Part shown: in pieces, positions 8,813 through 18,177 of the stretch
Layout of the letters: every line of letters starts with the position of its first letter
Position numbering within the stretch: position 1 is the stretch's first letter
Assembly (NCBI GenBank): GCA_020630495.1
Contig: JAHDBH010000017.1
Coordinates: forward strand, 1 to 36,383
DNA from: Saprospiraceae bacterium
Lineage (GTDB): Bacteria > Bacteroidota > Bacteroidia > Chitinophagales > Saprospiraceae
Direction: 5' to 3'
Length of the DNA: 36,383 nt
Translations under genes and position numbers: made by a program
The notes under the pieces: generated by a model
What the model saw: only the letters and a program-made list of their open reading frames with translations
The model's database searches: none
What the model was told of the DNA's origin: nothing

Positions 8813-11800
8813 TTAGCGTACAAGTGTGAGATCACCAGACAGCACTCTTTGTTGCCCAGCCACACCTAGTAACTGCACCTGGTAAATGTATACATCACTG
8901 GGCGCTAATGCACCACGATAATTTCCATCCCAGCTACAATCTTCCTCTCCAGGCTGTCCTCCCTGTGACTGATACATCAGATTACCCCAGCGATCATAGA
9001 TCTGGAAACGGGTGATCTGCCAGTAGTCTGGAAGTGCATACAAGGTCCATAGATCGTTGACACCATCACCATTAGGACTGAAGACATTGGGGGCGTAGAA
9101 TTGCTCTGGATTGATGATCTCTATCTGTAGATTATCACTGTAGACACAGCCATCGCTATCCACGAGGATGGCGGTCAGCAAGCTCGCACGGAGAATCTCC
9201 AGCTCTATCATACTCAGCGGACCATCAATCTCATCACCGTCTAGGAGCAGCTGTATACTATCGCTAGGGCTTGCGCTCTCTACAGATATAGTATATCGTC
9301 CTATGGTGCCAGGAAGTATGAGAGAATCACCCGTGATATTGATCCCCTTATCAGGATCTGCCAAGCCTATCACCACGGTGTCACTGGAGGTACACCCCAG
9401 CTCATCTATGTAAGAGAAGATGTATTCTCCTGGTGCTAGATCAGTAATGGTATCCGTGAAGATCTGGACTTGATCCAGAAACCGATTGACCACACCTGAT
9501 CCACCCGTCACAGTATCTATGACGATAGATCCGTCAGTAGCTCCTGGACAGAGTCTCTGCGAGGCTGTATACTGTCCCTGTGGGAAATTCTCTTCCAGCA
9601 CCACCACCACAGAGTCTAGAGCACTACAGCCTCCACCTAGGCTCGCGCTTGCTATGTACGTGCCCGGGCCCTGTATCAGTATCTGCGATCCTACTGTATC
9701 ACCCAGTATACGCCCTTCCCCACTAGACCATGCCACGGTGACACCCATAGCGTCGCTCGTCAGTAGGACCTGTTGCGTCTCACAGGAGAGCGCAGTATCC
9801 TGACTCAGCTGCAGCGCTACACTAGCGATGATCTGTACATCGATCTCCAGAGTGTCTGCTGGACATATGCCATCACTTATAGAAATCGCAGAAAAAAGGT
9901 GATCACCAGGCATCAATGCAGCGACACTGAGTACCGAGGTAGTTTCGTCAAATGCGCTTGATATATCTCCTTGAGGACCAGAGTAAGACCATCTTTCTAG
10001 GTCACTAGCACTCATCAAAAAATCCTCTAGAAAGAGACTTGTATCCCTTCCCTGACAGTAGCGGAGTATAGCAGGATCGACACCAAGCTCCGTAGGCATT
10101 CCCACCAGGACATATAGGCTATCCGTGTCTCGACAACTAGCCATAGCTGGACGGATCGAGTAGGTCAAGAGATGGATGCCAGAGTCCGTGTCCCCATAGA
10201 GCAGATTGTCCATATCTATACTTGCTGAGCTATTTACTGGTGCATCTATGATAGACCAGGCACCTATACTGTCAGATAGCAGGAAGTCTGATAAGTCTAG
10301 GGATGAGGGCCCTTTCGGGCAAATGCGAACGGTGTCTGCCGTGATCCTCAAGATGGGACAGCTACAGTCGAATACCTCTACGAGGAAGGTATCACGTATT
10401 TCGCCGCAAGGCGGCTCAGCAGCACTCGTAGTGAATCCAAAGCGATAAATACCTGGTATCACATCCTCAAAATCCAAAATCGGTAAAATTCCCTCCGCTC
10501 CAGAAGCATCTATATCACTGAATACCCCCACAGTATCTCCACTGATGAAAGCATCTCTCAAGTCTAGTAAGCCACGCTCCGCATCCATGGCGCATACGGG
10601 TAGAAGGTTCTCAATATCCAATACAAGGGACGGAATCACTGTCACAGTATCTACACCCTGCACCTGACAGCCTTGGGTATCAATTGCGGACACTCTATAG
10701 ACTCCAGCGGTATCCACGGATATGGAAGCACTCGACGCATCACCCGGCATCCATAGAATATCTGTGTAGATGGCCCCGTCTATCTGCAGCTCTGTCACAT
10801 CATCAGAGCAGATGAGGCTATCACCATTGATCTCCACTGGTGTCGTGATGAGTTGCTCTATCACTATTTGATCTATACTGACGCATCCAGCAGCATCCCT
10901 TGCTTGTAGTGTCACGCGACCGGCTTCAGATACCCAGGTGCTGTCACCTATAGCTCCCGTAGACCATGTATAGTCTGTAAATCCCGAGCTCGCCATCAAG
11001 AGTATGCTATCTCCTGGACACAGCAGCGTATCTCCACTGATCTGCACAGCACCGCCAGTCCCAAAACTGATGGTATCACAGACCATCGAGCTGCAAGCCC
11101 CATCGTACACCGTAAGGCACAGCTCACCACTTCCCGTCACAGAATCTCTCGTCGCCCGAGAAATGTCGCGATCATCAAGTGACCACAGCACAGAGTCTAT
11201 GCCGCTGACATCCACAGAAAATGCAGTGAGTCTCCTACAAGTGTCGCTAAGCAAGATCTCAATCTCTCGATCTATCCTATTCTCACTGACCACAAGAGCG
11301 ACTATGGTATCACATAGCTCACCCACTATGCTGGCAATGTATGTCCCCGCACTATCTATCAATTGCCCACCGATATCAAGTGTATCTCCAGAGCAGAGTT
11401 CCTCTCGGATAAACATCGTGTCTGGTGGGGCAGCAATCGTGAGAGGCACACAGCGTGGTCCTAAGTCTGCACAGTATCCCGCATCTCCAGATGCAAGCGA
11501 ATCCTGGAAGATTAGCGGTAATATGCTATCTCCTATGCTCGGGATGAACATACTATCCTCCCGCGCATACTGAAAGCTGCAAATCTCGTACTCGCCCACA
11601 GCTAGATCTAAGTCGATCCTTCCAGAATCCGCATATCGTACCAGGGTATCGCCTTGTAGAAGAAGCAAAGTCTCTACGAATTCCTCAGGATCGCTCGTGG
11701 TGCTATCCACTATGACGGGGACAAAACTATCGCTCGGGTCCACACTGCAGTACGCATAAGCCGTATCTAGTAGCTGCCCTGCCTGTGCGTTGCACTCAAA

Positions 11801-12379
11801 GCACTGGTCGCAAGTAAGCCCCTCGCCGTTGCAAAACTCGATGCGGAATTTAAAGAGCTGACCCAGATCAAATTGCCTCGTGTCCGTAATGATTAGCTGC
11901 CAGGTACCATTGACTGGCCCCGAATTAAATGTCTCTAGACAGGATAAGAACGGATAATAGGCACCACTGTAATTGCCGAGTATCCCCCAGGCTTGATCAT
12001 TATCCCACTCAGGATCAAATCCCTCGTCTGGGTCAGCAGGAAAGCCGCATGGCACAAAGTCTACGTCCCACACTGTGAAATCTGTGAAACCAGAACCATT
12101 GGTCCCACCAGGTCCTATCAACGGTACTACTCTACCAGATGGCGACTGGAGCTCTATGATGAGATCTCCTAAAAACTGATGCTGAAACTCTACGCTCACG
12201 CGACATACTCCCTGATCAGGATCACTCAGATCATCCAGGACAGCTCCAGTCACTTCCAGATCTATCCTCGTCACATTAAAGTCGCGTATGTCGAAGTTAC
12301 CTTCCACGCAGCACTGTGCACTCGCTACCAGCGTGGCACATATAGACGTACAGACGAGGATATACCGTAGATAATTCAC
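8813..12379 (-). CDS. Secreted P-domain/Ig-like adhesin with T9SS type B sorting domain
   Basis: I prefer a GTG start at 12379 (1188 residues), because it places the signal peptide (VNYLRYILVCTSICATL, cleaved near ASAQ) at the very N-terminus. A TTG at 12430 would add 17 charged residues. Residues about 30-185 resemble a P/Homo-B domain: FLGDLIIELQSPSG, a GTNGSGFTDFTVWD stretch, GTWQLIITDT and a closing KFRIEFCNGEG. That domain normally sits at the C-terminus of proprotein-convertase-type proteases, but no subtilisin catalytic domain is present here. A long array of Ig-like segments follows (recurring GDTLLCPGDS-like motifs), then one SprB-like repeat (CPGATDGS to APGEYIFSYIDELGC). A type B sorting domain ends the protein (NVFSPNGDGVNDL, YDRWGN, WDGNYRG). 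It sits 144 bp after the protease gene and 8 bp before the next adhesin gene. Role inferred: surface adhesion or structural protein. Confidence 0.85.
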   Translation of the reverse strand: MNYLRYILVCTSICATLVASAQCCVEGNFDIRDFNVTRIDLEVTGAVLDDLSDPDQGVCRVSVEFQHQFLGDLIIELQSPSGRVVPLIGPGGTNGSGFTDFTVWDVDFVPCGFPADPDEGFDPEWDNDQAWGILGNYSGAYYPFLSCLETFNSGPVNGTWQLIITDTRQFDLGQLFKFRIEFCNGEGLTCDQCFECNAQAGQLLDTAYAYCSVDPSDSFVPVIVDSTTSDPEEFVETLLLLQGDTLVRYADSGRIDLDLAVGEYEICSFQYAREDSMFIPSIGDSILPLIFQDSLASGDAGYCADLGPRCVPLTIAAPPDTMFIREELCSGDTLDIGGQLIDSAGTYIASIVGELCDTIVALVVSENRIDREIEILLSDTCRRLTAFSVDVSGIDSVLWSLDDRDISRATRDSVTGSGELCLTVYDGACSSMVCDTISFGTGGAVQISGDTLLCPGDSILLMASSGFTDYTWSTGAIGDSTWVSEAGRVTLQARDAAGCVSIDQIVIEQLITTPVEINGDSLICSDDVTELQIDGAIYTDILWMPGDASSASISVDTAGVYRVSAIDTQGCQVQGVDTVTVIPSLVLDIENLLPVCAMDAERGLLDLRDAFISGDTVGVFSDIDASGAEGILPILDFEDVIPGIYRFGFTTSAAEPPCGEIRDTFLVEVFDCSCPILRITADTVRICPKGPSSLDLSDFLLSDSIGAWSIIDAPVNSSASIDMDNLLYGDTDSGIHLLTYSIRPAMASCRDTDSLYVLVGMPTELGVDPAILRYCQGRDTSLFLEDFLMSASDLERWSYSGPQGDISSAFDETTSVLSVAALMPGDHLFSAISISDGICPADTLEIDVQIIASVALQLSQDTALSCETQQVLLTSDAMGVTVAWSSGEGRILGDTVGSQILIQGPGTYIASASLGGGCSALDSVVVVLEENFPQGQYTASQRLCPGATDGSIVIDTVTGGSGVVNRFLDQVQIFTDTITDLAPGEYIFSYIDELGCTSSDTVVIGLADPDKGINITGDSLILPGTIGRYTISVESASPSDSIQLLLDGDEIDGPLSMIELEILRASLLTAILVDSDGCVYSDNLQIEIINPEQFYAPNVFSPNGDGVNDLWTLYALPDYWQITRFQIYDRWGNLMYQSQGGQPGEEDCSWDGNYRGALAPSDVYIYQVQLLGVAGQQRVLSGDLTLVR

Positions 12380-12384
12380 AGCTA

Positions 12385-12392
12385 CAAAGGTA
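12385..12392 (-). promoter_or_regulatory. TAnnTTTG -7-like element 5 bp before a GTG start
   Basis: TACCTTTG on the minus strand matches the Bacteroidota -7 consensus perfectly, but the nearest upstream TTG is 24 bp away rather than about 19-20. If used, transcription would start at or next to the GTG at 12379. It may be chance, with the gene transcribed from the protease promoter. Confidence 0.3.
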
Positions 12393-12523
12393 GAGCGACG
12401 CGCACCGTGAGAATGCCAACCCCAAGGCAAGTCACTATGATCATACGTTGCATGGTCGCTTGCTGATGCGCCAGGATATTTTCATAGTCGCTCTATGATA
12501 TGCTCACCAGATCCACTGATGGC

Positions 12524-15500
12524 CTACTGCGATGCCTGAGACCGAATTAGTTTCTTGATGATCACTCCACTCGTCGTACGCAAGACTACCAGGTAGGTTC
12601 CAGGTGTCAGATGAGATGCATCTACACCGTGCGTAAATGCTCCCGTATAGTCCATGGATTGCGATAGCGCTATGCGTCCATATATATCCAGAACATCCAT
12701 ACCCATCAGCTGCATATCGCTTTCAAGATCTCCTTTCACGGTGAAGAGGTCACTTGTAGGATTGGGATACAGATCTATGCTCGCTTGAGAGCTGATATCC
12801 TGAGTAGAAGTAGACATGACGGAAATCACCTGACTCGAGGAATCCACACCGCACACATTATAGACATACTGCGTGACAGTGTAGTCACCTGTACTCATAT
12901 ACTCATGACTCGGTGACTCTATATTGCTACCATTTCCATCTCCAAAGTCCCAGTGCACACTATCTGCATCCACGCTCGCATCAGTGAACTGAACGGTAAG
13001 AGCATCGATATCCACGGTAAACTCGCTCATAGGATCATCAAAAACGATGATATAATCAGTAAATGTCTGCTCCTGAGTTCCTTGAGCATTGGTCACGGAC
13101 AGCGTGACACTGTATGTACCAGACTCTGAGTAGACCACGGTAGGATTTTGCTCCGTACTCGTAGAGGGCTCACCACCTGGGAAAGTCCATAGCCAGCTAT
13201 CTGGCATTCCCTGTGATTGATCGCTATACTCTACTGTGAGAGCTACACATCCACTCTGCACATTGCTGCCTATACCCGCTATAGGTGCTATAGCCGTGCT
13301 TATGGTCTTGCAGATCCTATCATCTCCGCAGTCATTTACTGCGTCTAGGCAGACGACGTAGTCTCCATTGAGCTCATAGGTGTGAGTCGGATTTTCCTCA
13401 TTGCTATTGGTTCCATCACCAAAATCCCACAGATAGGTCTGCCCGTCAATCGACTCATTGACAAAGTCAATGACTAGGCCGTTATTTATATCAGAAAAAT
13501 CGGCCACAGGCACGTCTTGGACGATGACTGCATCAGTGACTGTAAGGGTATCAGATGCATTGCTCGAGAAACTTATGAGCGTGACATCATAGCTTCCGCG
13601 TGCACTGTATGTCACTGTAGGATTCCGATCTGTACTTGTACTAGGTGTACCACCTGGAAATGACCAACGTACCTCCTGCGTATTTTCACTACTCCTATCA
13701 GTGAATTGCACCACTAGCGGCAAACATCCTTCTGTCACATCTTGTGCATAGTCAGCTATGGGCTGATCTATGATAGAGACCTGCATGTTTCTGAAATCTG
13801 TACCACAGCTATTCGTGACTACTAGTGTCACTAGATAGTTGCCAGGAGATGCGTAGGTATGGACAGGATTTGCCTCTTCACTCGAGTTTCCATCGCCGAA
13901 GTCCCACTCATAGTCTGTGGCGCCTGTACTTAGATTAGTGAAGGTAAATTCTAACTCATCAGAGACTAGGCTAAAATCTGCCATAGGTATATCACCTACT
14001 ATGATATAATCTTCTCTGACTATCACGTCCTCGCCCTCACCATTACTAGCTCTGAGCTCCACATCATAGGTGCCTGCCACATCATAGATGACTACTGGAT
14101 TCTCCTCCGTGGACGTAGCAGGGGTGCCACCTTCAAATGTCCATAGGAAATTCTCAGCATTCGATGAGGAAAGATTGGTGAAGACAACTGTATGCTCCAC
14201 ACAGCCATCTGGCTCATCTGCCGTGAAATTGGCGACAGGGAAATTACTGATCGTGACTACACGAGATGTAGTGGCCTGTCCGCATTCATTCTCTACTGTG
14301 AGCGTGACTGTGTATGTGCCGTCACTTGCATACGTATGGGTAGGCTGATTAGCTGTGCTTGTAGTGCCGTCTCCAAAGTCCCAGAGATATGTATCCGCAC
14401 CCTCAGACTCATCGATAAAAGCCACAGTCAGCTCATCTATTGCAAAGTCAAATGCAGCAATAGGTATATCTGAGACAATGATGTAATCAGTGATTGTCTT
14501 AGTATCGCTACCATCAGAGTTACTTGCCGTGAGCGTCACGCTATATGTACCCGCCTCTGAGTAGACCACTGTAGGCTCAAAGGCTGAGCTAGTCGCGGGA
14601 TTTCCTCCTGGAAACTCCCAGGTAAAATCAGTAGCATTTATAGAAGAAAGATTGGTAAAATTGACGGTGTGCTCGGCACAGCCTTCTGGCTCATCTGCTT
14701 CAAAATCAGCCGTAGGCGGTGTCCCTACTGTGATGATTTCGCTATATTCCACTTGACCACAAGCATTAGCTACTGTAAGTGTCACTTCATAGCTTCCGTC
14801 TGTAGCATACAGGTGAGATGGATTTTCTTCATTACTTGACTGGCCATCACCAAAGTCCCAGAGATAGTCTGATACCTCTGTACTGAGATTGGTGAAATTG
14901 ACGAGGAGTCCGTCCCGCGTATAGCTAAAATCTGCTGTAGGCGGATTAGCTACTTGCACGTATCCCACTTTAGTCTCTGTGTCTGATCCAGCGACGTTAG
15001 TTACTACGAGACTGACGTCGTAGTTACCCGGAGTGCTATAAGTGACCACTGGTGCGATCTCTGTACTAGTAGCTGGCACGCCACCATCAAAGGTCCAGAG
15101 ACGGGTCTGAACTGCTCCTGTAGAAGCATCAAAGAACTCCACTGTAAGCGGTGTACATCCAAAGTTTTGACCAGAATTAAACTCAGCCATGGGTGGAGCG
15201 CTGGGAGCACAGCCAGCTATGATCGAGATATTATCCAGGTACATACTGTTACCTCTTCCAGTGACATTCTCTATCATGATCTGAGCTTGGCTTGCTGCAG
15301 CATACGGTGTAAGATCCAGGGTAAGGCAATTGGGACCAAATCCCGTGAGACACCAGTCTGCAAGTACCTCGGGCTCAAATAGCTGATTAGTCTGCACATG
15401 AGTGGCAAAGTTGCCTGAGCCATCTTCAGTGTCTGCAAAGATTCTTTCAAATGTATCGCCACCATCTGTGCTGATGCTGATGACCATACTATCTCGGCGA

Positions 15501-17218
15501 CTACTACTACGTCGAGCATAGGCATACTCTACGAGGAGAGTGATATTGTCTCGTGCTTCCAGATCGATGATTGGCGAGAGCAATGCATCGCGTCTACCCG
15601 CCTGACTGTAAGAAAAGTTATCTAGCCACAGTGACTGCTCACCATAGCGCTGTCCACTTGCCGATACGACCTCCCATCCTATACCACCATCAGGATTTTC
15701 TACCGTCCAGTCTTCTAGCCCGTCTTCAAAGTTGATGCACTCGATGATATCCTGTCGCCCATCACCCACGCTGATATAGCTATTGCGTGTACGCGTATCA
15801 GATCCGCCACCATTAGTAGCAGTCAGTGTGACAGAGTAGGTACCTGGATTATTATAGCTGACCTTGGGATGTTGCTCAGTACTTGAACTAGGCGTCCCTC
15901 CTGGAAAGGTCCACGACCAGCTCGTAGGATTATTAGACGACTGATCAGTAAACTGCGTAGTCCCTCCTGCACAGACTGCCGTGATTTCTGCTTCAAATTC
16001 GGCCACAGGGACTGGCTCGCCAGTGGGACAATCTGCAAGACAATTACGACTAGCGACAAAGCTGTTGATATCACTGATGGAGGCGCCAGACCAGTTGTCC
16101 GTATTTGTGACTGAGGGAGCCATGATGAAATTGGTGCCGCTACCATCGTGCGTAGCATCCCAGTTGTGTCCTAGCTCGTGGGCCTGCAGGACTCGCAGCA
16201 GGTCAGAGTTATTACTGAAGTGTTCGCAGACATTGTATCTAAATGCTGTGCACACAGCACCTATCCAAGCAAGGCCTATGGTAGTGCCGTTAAAATTCCT
16301 ATTAGTCCATGCTGTAGCAACGTCATGCGTGACACCAAATCCGCCGTCATCAGCCCAATCGGTAAAATCCTCCAAAAATGCCTCACTCGACGTACTGCTG
16401 GTCCAGGGATCACAGGTACTGCAGTCTGAGAGAAATACTGTCACAAGGGAGTAGTCTAGCTCGTCGGCAAATTCATTGTCATAATTAGTCTGCACATCAT
16501 TGAGGATGGAGGTGATTTCATTCTCGGTGGCCGTGGCACCGCCTTCATCATCATACAGCAGCCAATCGGCAGCCAGGGCTATTTCTACTTCATAGCATTC
16601 GCCAACTCTGCGCTGGCTTCCCACCTGCTGACGACCTTGCTCCCAGATGGACTCAGATAGCTTGGCGTAGTTATCATTACCGCATTCGTGGCCGTGGGGG
16701 AGCACATCTTCTGGACTGTAGACGATCATCTGATCTGCCGCTTTGGTGCGATCATGTCGACTGTGTTGTTCTACTATGTAGGTGTTTTTAGCGGAAGCGA
16801 TACGCAGATGGAAATAGTCCTCATTGATCGTCATGGTAACTCGGCTCTCAAGGTTGCCATCTATGACACCACGATAGGTGCGAGGCCTGGTACCCGTATG
16901 CTCTGCACCAGAAGCTAGCACAAGGCTGTACTGATCTGATCTAAGCTGGTGCTGCCACAGCACTACCGTAAGGGTATCTTCTGGACCTACTGGTACATGT
17001 AGTAATAAGTCATCGCCCGCTCGGCGAGTGAGAAGCTCATTAGTATTCCAGAGAAATTCGTAGTGCTCCTTGATCTCAGATGCCACACCACTCACGTGAT
17101 CATGGATATGATCGTGGGCATGTAAAGGATTGAGTAAGGTAGTGGGTTGCTGGCCATAGGCAACTGTACCGCAGAGTATGAGGCAAAGTATGGACAGAGA
17201 GATGCTTTGGGTGTGCAT
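12524..17218 (-). CDS. Secreted reprolysin-like (M12B-type) metalloprotease, 11 PKD domains, T9SS type A sorting domain
   Basis: Protein of 1564 residues. A signal peptide (1-22, GTVAYGQ) and a His-rich propeptide come first; C179 in HECG could act as a cysteine switch (inference). The catalytic domain (about 205-398) carries the zinc motif HELGHNWDATHD (H347, E348, H351, H357) and a Met-turn at FIMAP (M366). The usual Gly between the second and third His is Asp354. Next come PKD1 (about 402-486), a MAM/choice-of-anchor-like jelly-roll domain (about 492-670, CINFEDGLEDWT to YLDNISIIAGC), ten PKD domains as five A-B pairs (675-1469), and a type A sorting domain (about 1480-1564: LYPNPTSDLF, PGTYLVVLRT, KKLIRSQ). 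It probably cleaves extracellular protein and binds surfaces through PKD modules. It is first in the minus-strand secreted block and divergent from the barrel gene at 17402. Confidence 0.9.
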   Translation of the reverse strand: MHTQSISLSILCLILCGTVAYGQQPTTLLNPLHAHDHIHDHVSGVASEIKEHYEFLWNTNELLTRRAGDDLLLHVPVGPEDTLTVVLWQHQLRSDQYSLVLASGAEHTGTRPRTYRGVIDGNLESRVTMTINEDYFHLRIASAKNTYIVEQHSRHDRTKAADQMIVYSPEDVLPHGHECGNDNYAKLSESIWEQGRQQVGSQRRVGECYEVEIALAADWLLYDDEGGATATENEITSILNDVQTNYDNEFADELDYSLVTVFLSDCSTCDPWTSSTSSEAFLEDFTDWADDGGFGVTHDVATAWTNRNFNGTTIGLAWIGAVCTAFRYNVCEHFSNNSDLLRVLQAHELGHNWDATHDGSGTNFIMAPSVTNTDNWSGASISDINSFVASRNCLADCPTGEPVPVAEFEAEITAVCAGGTTQFTDQSSNNPTSWSWTFPGGTPSSSTEQHPKVSYNNPGTYSVTLTATNGGGSDTRTRNSYISVGDGRQDIIECINFEDGLEDWTVENPDGGIGWEVVSASGQRYGEQSLWLDNFSYSQAGRRDALLSPIIDLEARDNITLLVEYAYARRSSSRRDSMVISISTDGGDTFERIFADTEDGSGNFATHVQTNQLFEPEVLADWCLTGFGPNCLTLDLTPYAAASQAQIMIENVTGRGNSMYLDNISIIAGCAPSAPPMAEFNSGQNFGCTPLTVEFFDASTGAVQTRLWTFDGGVPATSTEIAPVVTYSTPGNYDVSLVVTNVAGSDTETKVGYVQVANPPTADFSYTRDGLLVNFTNLSTEVSDYLWDFGDGQSSNEENPSHLYATDGSYEVTLTVANACGQVEYSEIITVGTPPTADFEADEPEGCAEHTVNFTNLSSINATDFTWEFPGGNPATSSAFEPTVVYSEAGTYSVTLTASNSDGSDTKTITDYIIVSDIPIAAFDFAIDELTVAFIDESEGADTYLWDFGDGTTSTANQPTHTYASDGTYTVTLTVENECGQATTSRVVTISNFPVANFTADEPDGCVEHTVVFTNLSSSNAENFLWTFEGGTPATSTEENPVVIYDVAGTYDVELRASNGEGEDVIVREDYIIVGDIPMADFSLVSDELEFTFTNLSTGATDYEWDFGDGNSSEEANPVHTYASPGNYLVTLVVTNSCGTDFRNMQVSIIDQPIADYAQDVTEGCLPLVVQFTDRSSENTQEVRWSFPGGTPSTSTDRNPTVTYSARGSYDVTLISFSSNASDTLTVTDAVIVQDVPVADFSDINNGLVIDFVNESIDGQTYLWDFGDGTNSNEENPTHTYELNGDYVVCLDAVNDCGDDRICKTISTAIAPIAGIGSNVQSGCVALTVEYSDQSQGMPDSWLWTFPGGEPSTSTEQNPTVVYSESGTYSVTLSVTNAQGTQEQTFTDYIIVFDDPMSEFTVDIDALTVQFTDASVDADSVHWDFGDGNGSNIESPSHEYMSTGDYTVTQYVYNVCGVDSSSQVISVMSTSTQDISSQASIDLYPNPTSDLFTVKGDLESDMQLMGMDVLDIYGRIALSQSMDYTGAFTHGVDASHLTPGTYLVVLRTTSGVIIKKLIRSQASQ
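12812..15196 (-). repeat. Five tandem 477-bp units encoding PKD A-B domain pairs
   Basis: Within the metalloprotease, residues 675-1469 are five consecutive units of exactly 159 codons. Type A halves start at residues 675, 834, 993, 1152 and 1311 (GC..TV.F, W.FPGG.P.TST, DYIIV). Type B halves start at 759, 918, 1077, 1236 and 1395 (WDFGDG..S...P.H.Y and N.CG). The units are diverged in sequence but contain no net insertion or deletion relative to one another. Each A half has one Cys and each B half one phase-locked Cys; B4 has two extra. Confidence 0.9.
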
Positions 17219-17261
17219 TACTATAGAAGATTATCCAGTGTCAATCAGAATGGGTGAACAG

Positions 17262-17296
17262 CTTAGGCGCCGCTAAGTTATTGTTAAGAGACAATA
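17262..17296. promoter_or_regulatory. Two adjacent inverted repeats between divergent genes
   Basis: CTTAG-N6-CTAAG (17262-17277) is followed one base later by the perfect 6-bp inverted repeat TATTGT-N6-ACAATA (17279-17296). They lie between the metalloprotease start (17218) and the barrel gene start (17402), a place suited to an operator acting on either promoter. A weak plus-strand -7-like TACATTTA (17373-17380) lies 21 bp before the ATG at 17402. Confidence 0.3.
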
Positions 17297-17401
17297 GGAT
17301 ATGATATGCACGGGTTTTACTTCATGAATGCTTGCTACGAGACATGATAGAGAACACATCGCAGGGCGGTCGTACATTTAACCTAGAAAACAGGATCAGA
17401 T

Positions 17402-18097
17402 ATGAGAATTATAGCATTAGTCTTTGCATTTCTTCTAGTGGTGGTGAGCGCTGACGCGCAAAAGCGTCGCGGTAAACCCAAGGTACGTCCAGAACGCCCA
17501 AGTACAGAAGAGAAAGCTCCCGAGGAAGAGCAGGATGGAGTAAGGATAATCCGTAGTAGCGATGATGGCGTCCGAGCTCAGCAGGCTGCGGACAGAGGAA
17601 TCATAGATGATCTGTGGTTTGGTGCTGGTCTGCAGCTGTCTTTCAGTGGATTTAACGGACAGAATGCTCTGAGATTCGGTATAAGTCCCATGGTGGGATA
17701 CAAGGTCACAGACTGGCTCAGCGTAGGCCCCAGGATAGAGTACCAGTATTTTTCTCAAAGATTTCAAGCCTCTCCAGGTGACATTCTTCGGTTCAATTTT
17801 AGCTCCGTCGGTGCAGGTGCCTTTACACGAGTTCAGTTCCTAGAGCAATTTTTTCTACATGCCGAGTATCAGATATTGAGTACTGAGTCTCTCGATCAGC
17901 GAAACTGGACGATTGTAGGAGATCAAATCAATAGCATCAGAGTAAGCCAGAACTTTGGATTCGTGGGAGCTGGCATGTACACGGGAGGATTTGGATCCTT
18001 AGGATCTGCCTTCTATGTGCTCTATGATGTAATCGAGGAGGAAGAGACGAGCAACTTACCCCTTTACTTTAGGTTTGAGATCAACTACAACTTTTGA
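17402..18097 (+). CDS. Putative outer-membrane beta-barrel protein
   Basis: Protein of 231 residues. A signal peptide (MRIIALVFAFLLVVVSADAQ) is followed by a highly charged linker (about 21-65, Lys/Arg/Pro/Glu-rich). From about residue 70 alternating hydrophobic strands with many aromatic and Gly residues appear, and the chain ends in FEINYNF. This is the pattern of an 8-10-stranded outer-membrane barrel, like the PorT or generic OMP-beta-brl families of Bacteroidota. I cannot assign the exact family. The gene stands alone: it is divergent from the protease gene and separated by 142 bp, containing a separate promoter, from the next gene. The charged linker is unusual and could lie in the periplasm or touch peptidoglycan (speculation). 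Confidence 0.7.
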   Translation: MRIIALVFAFLLVVVSADAQKRRGKPKVRPERPSTEEKAPEEEQDGVRIIRSSDDGVRAQQAADRGIIDDLWFGAGLQLSFSGFNGQNALRFGISPMVGYKVTDWLSVGPRIEYQYFSQRFQASPGDILRFNFSSVGAGAFTRVQFLEQFFLHAEYQILSTESLDQRNWTIVGDQINSIRVSQNFGFVGAGMYTGGFGSLGSAFYVLYDVIEEEETSNLPLYFRFEINYNF

Positions 18098-18177
18098 CCG
18101 AAAGGTCGCGCCCAATCCCGCGAAAGACAGGCAATAGCAAGCTGTAGCGGTTAGCGAATAGGTAGGTGTAATAGTGC

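Noticed and set aside
11004-11573. 189-residue plus-strand frame
   Set aside because: It runs antisense to the P-domain adhesin gene, has low-complexity Ser/Pro/Thr composition from reverse-reading repeat DNA, and shows no motif.
12482-12498. TCATAG-N5-CTATGA inverted repeat between protease and P-domain adhesin genes
   Set aside because: Six A/T-rich pairs and no T-run; too weak to call a terminator or operator.
12812-15196. Regular repeats suggesting CRISPR
   Set aside because: The 477-bp units are in-frame PKD codons with diverged sequence, not 20-40-bp identical repeats with spacers.
18096-18107. GACC-GAAA-GGTC hairpin at the end of the barrel gene
   Set aside because: Only four pairs and no following T-run; not a supported terminator.
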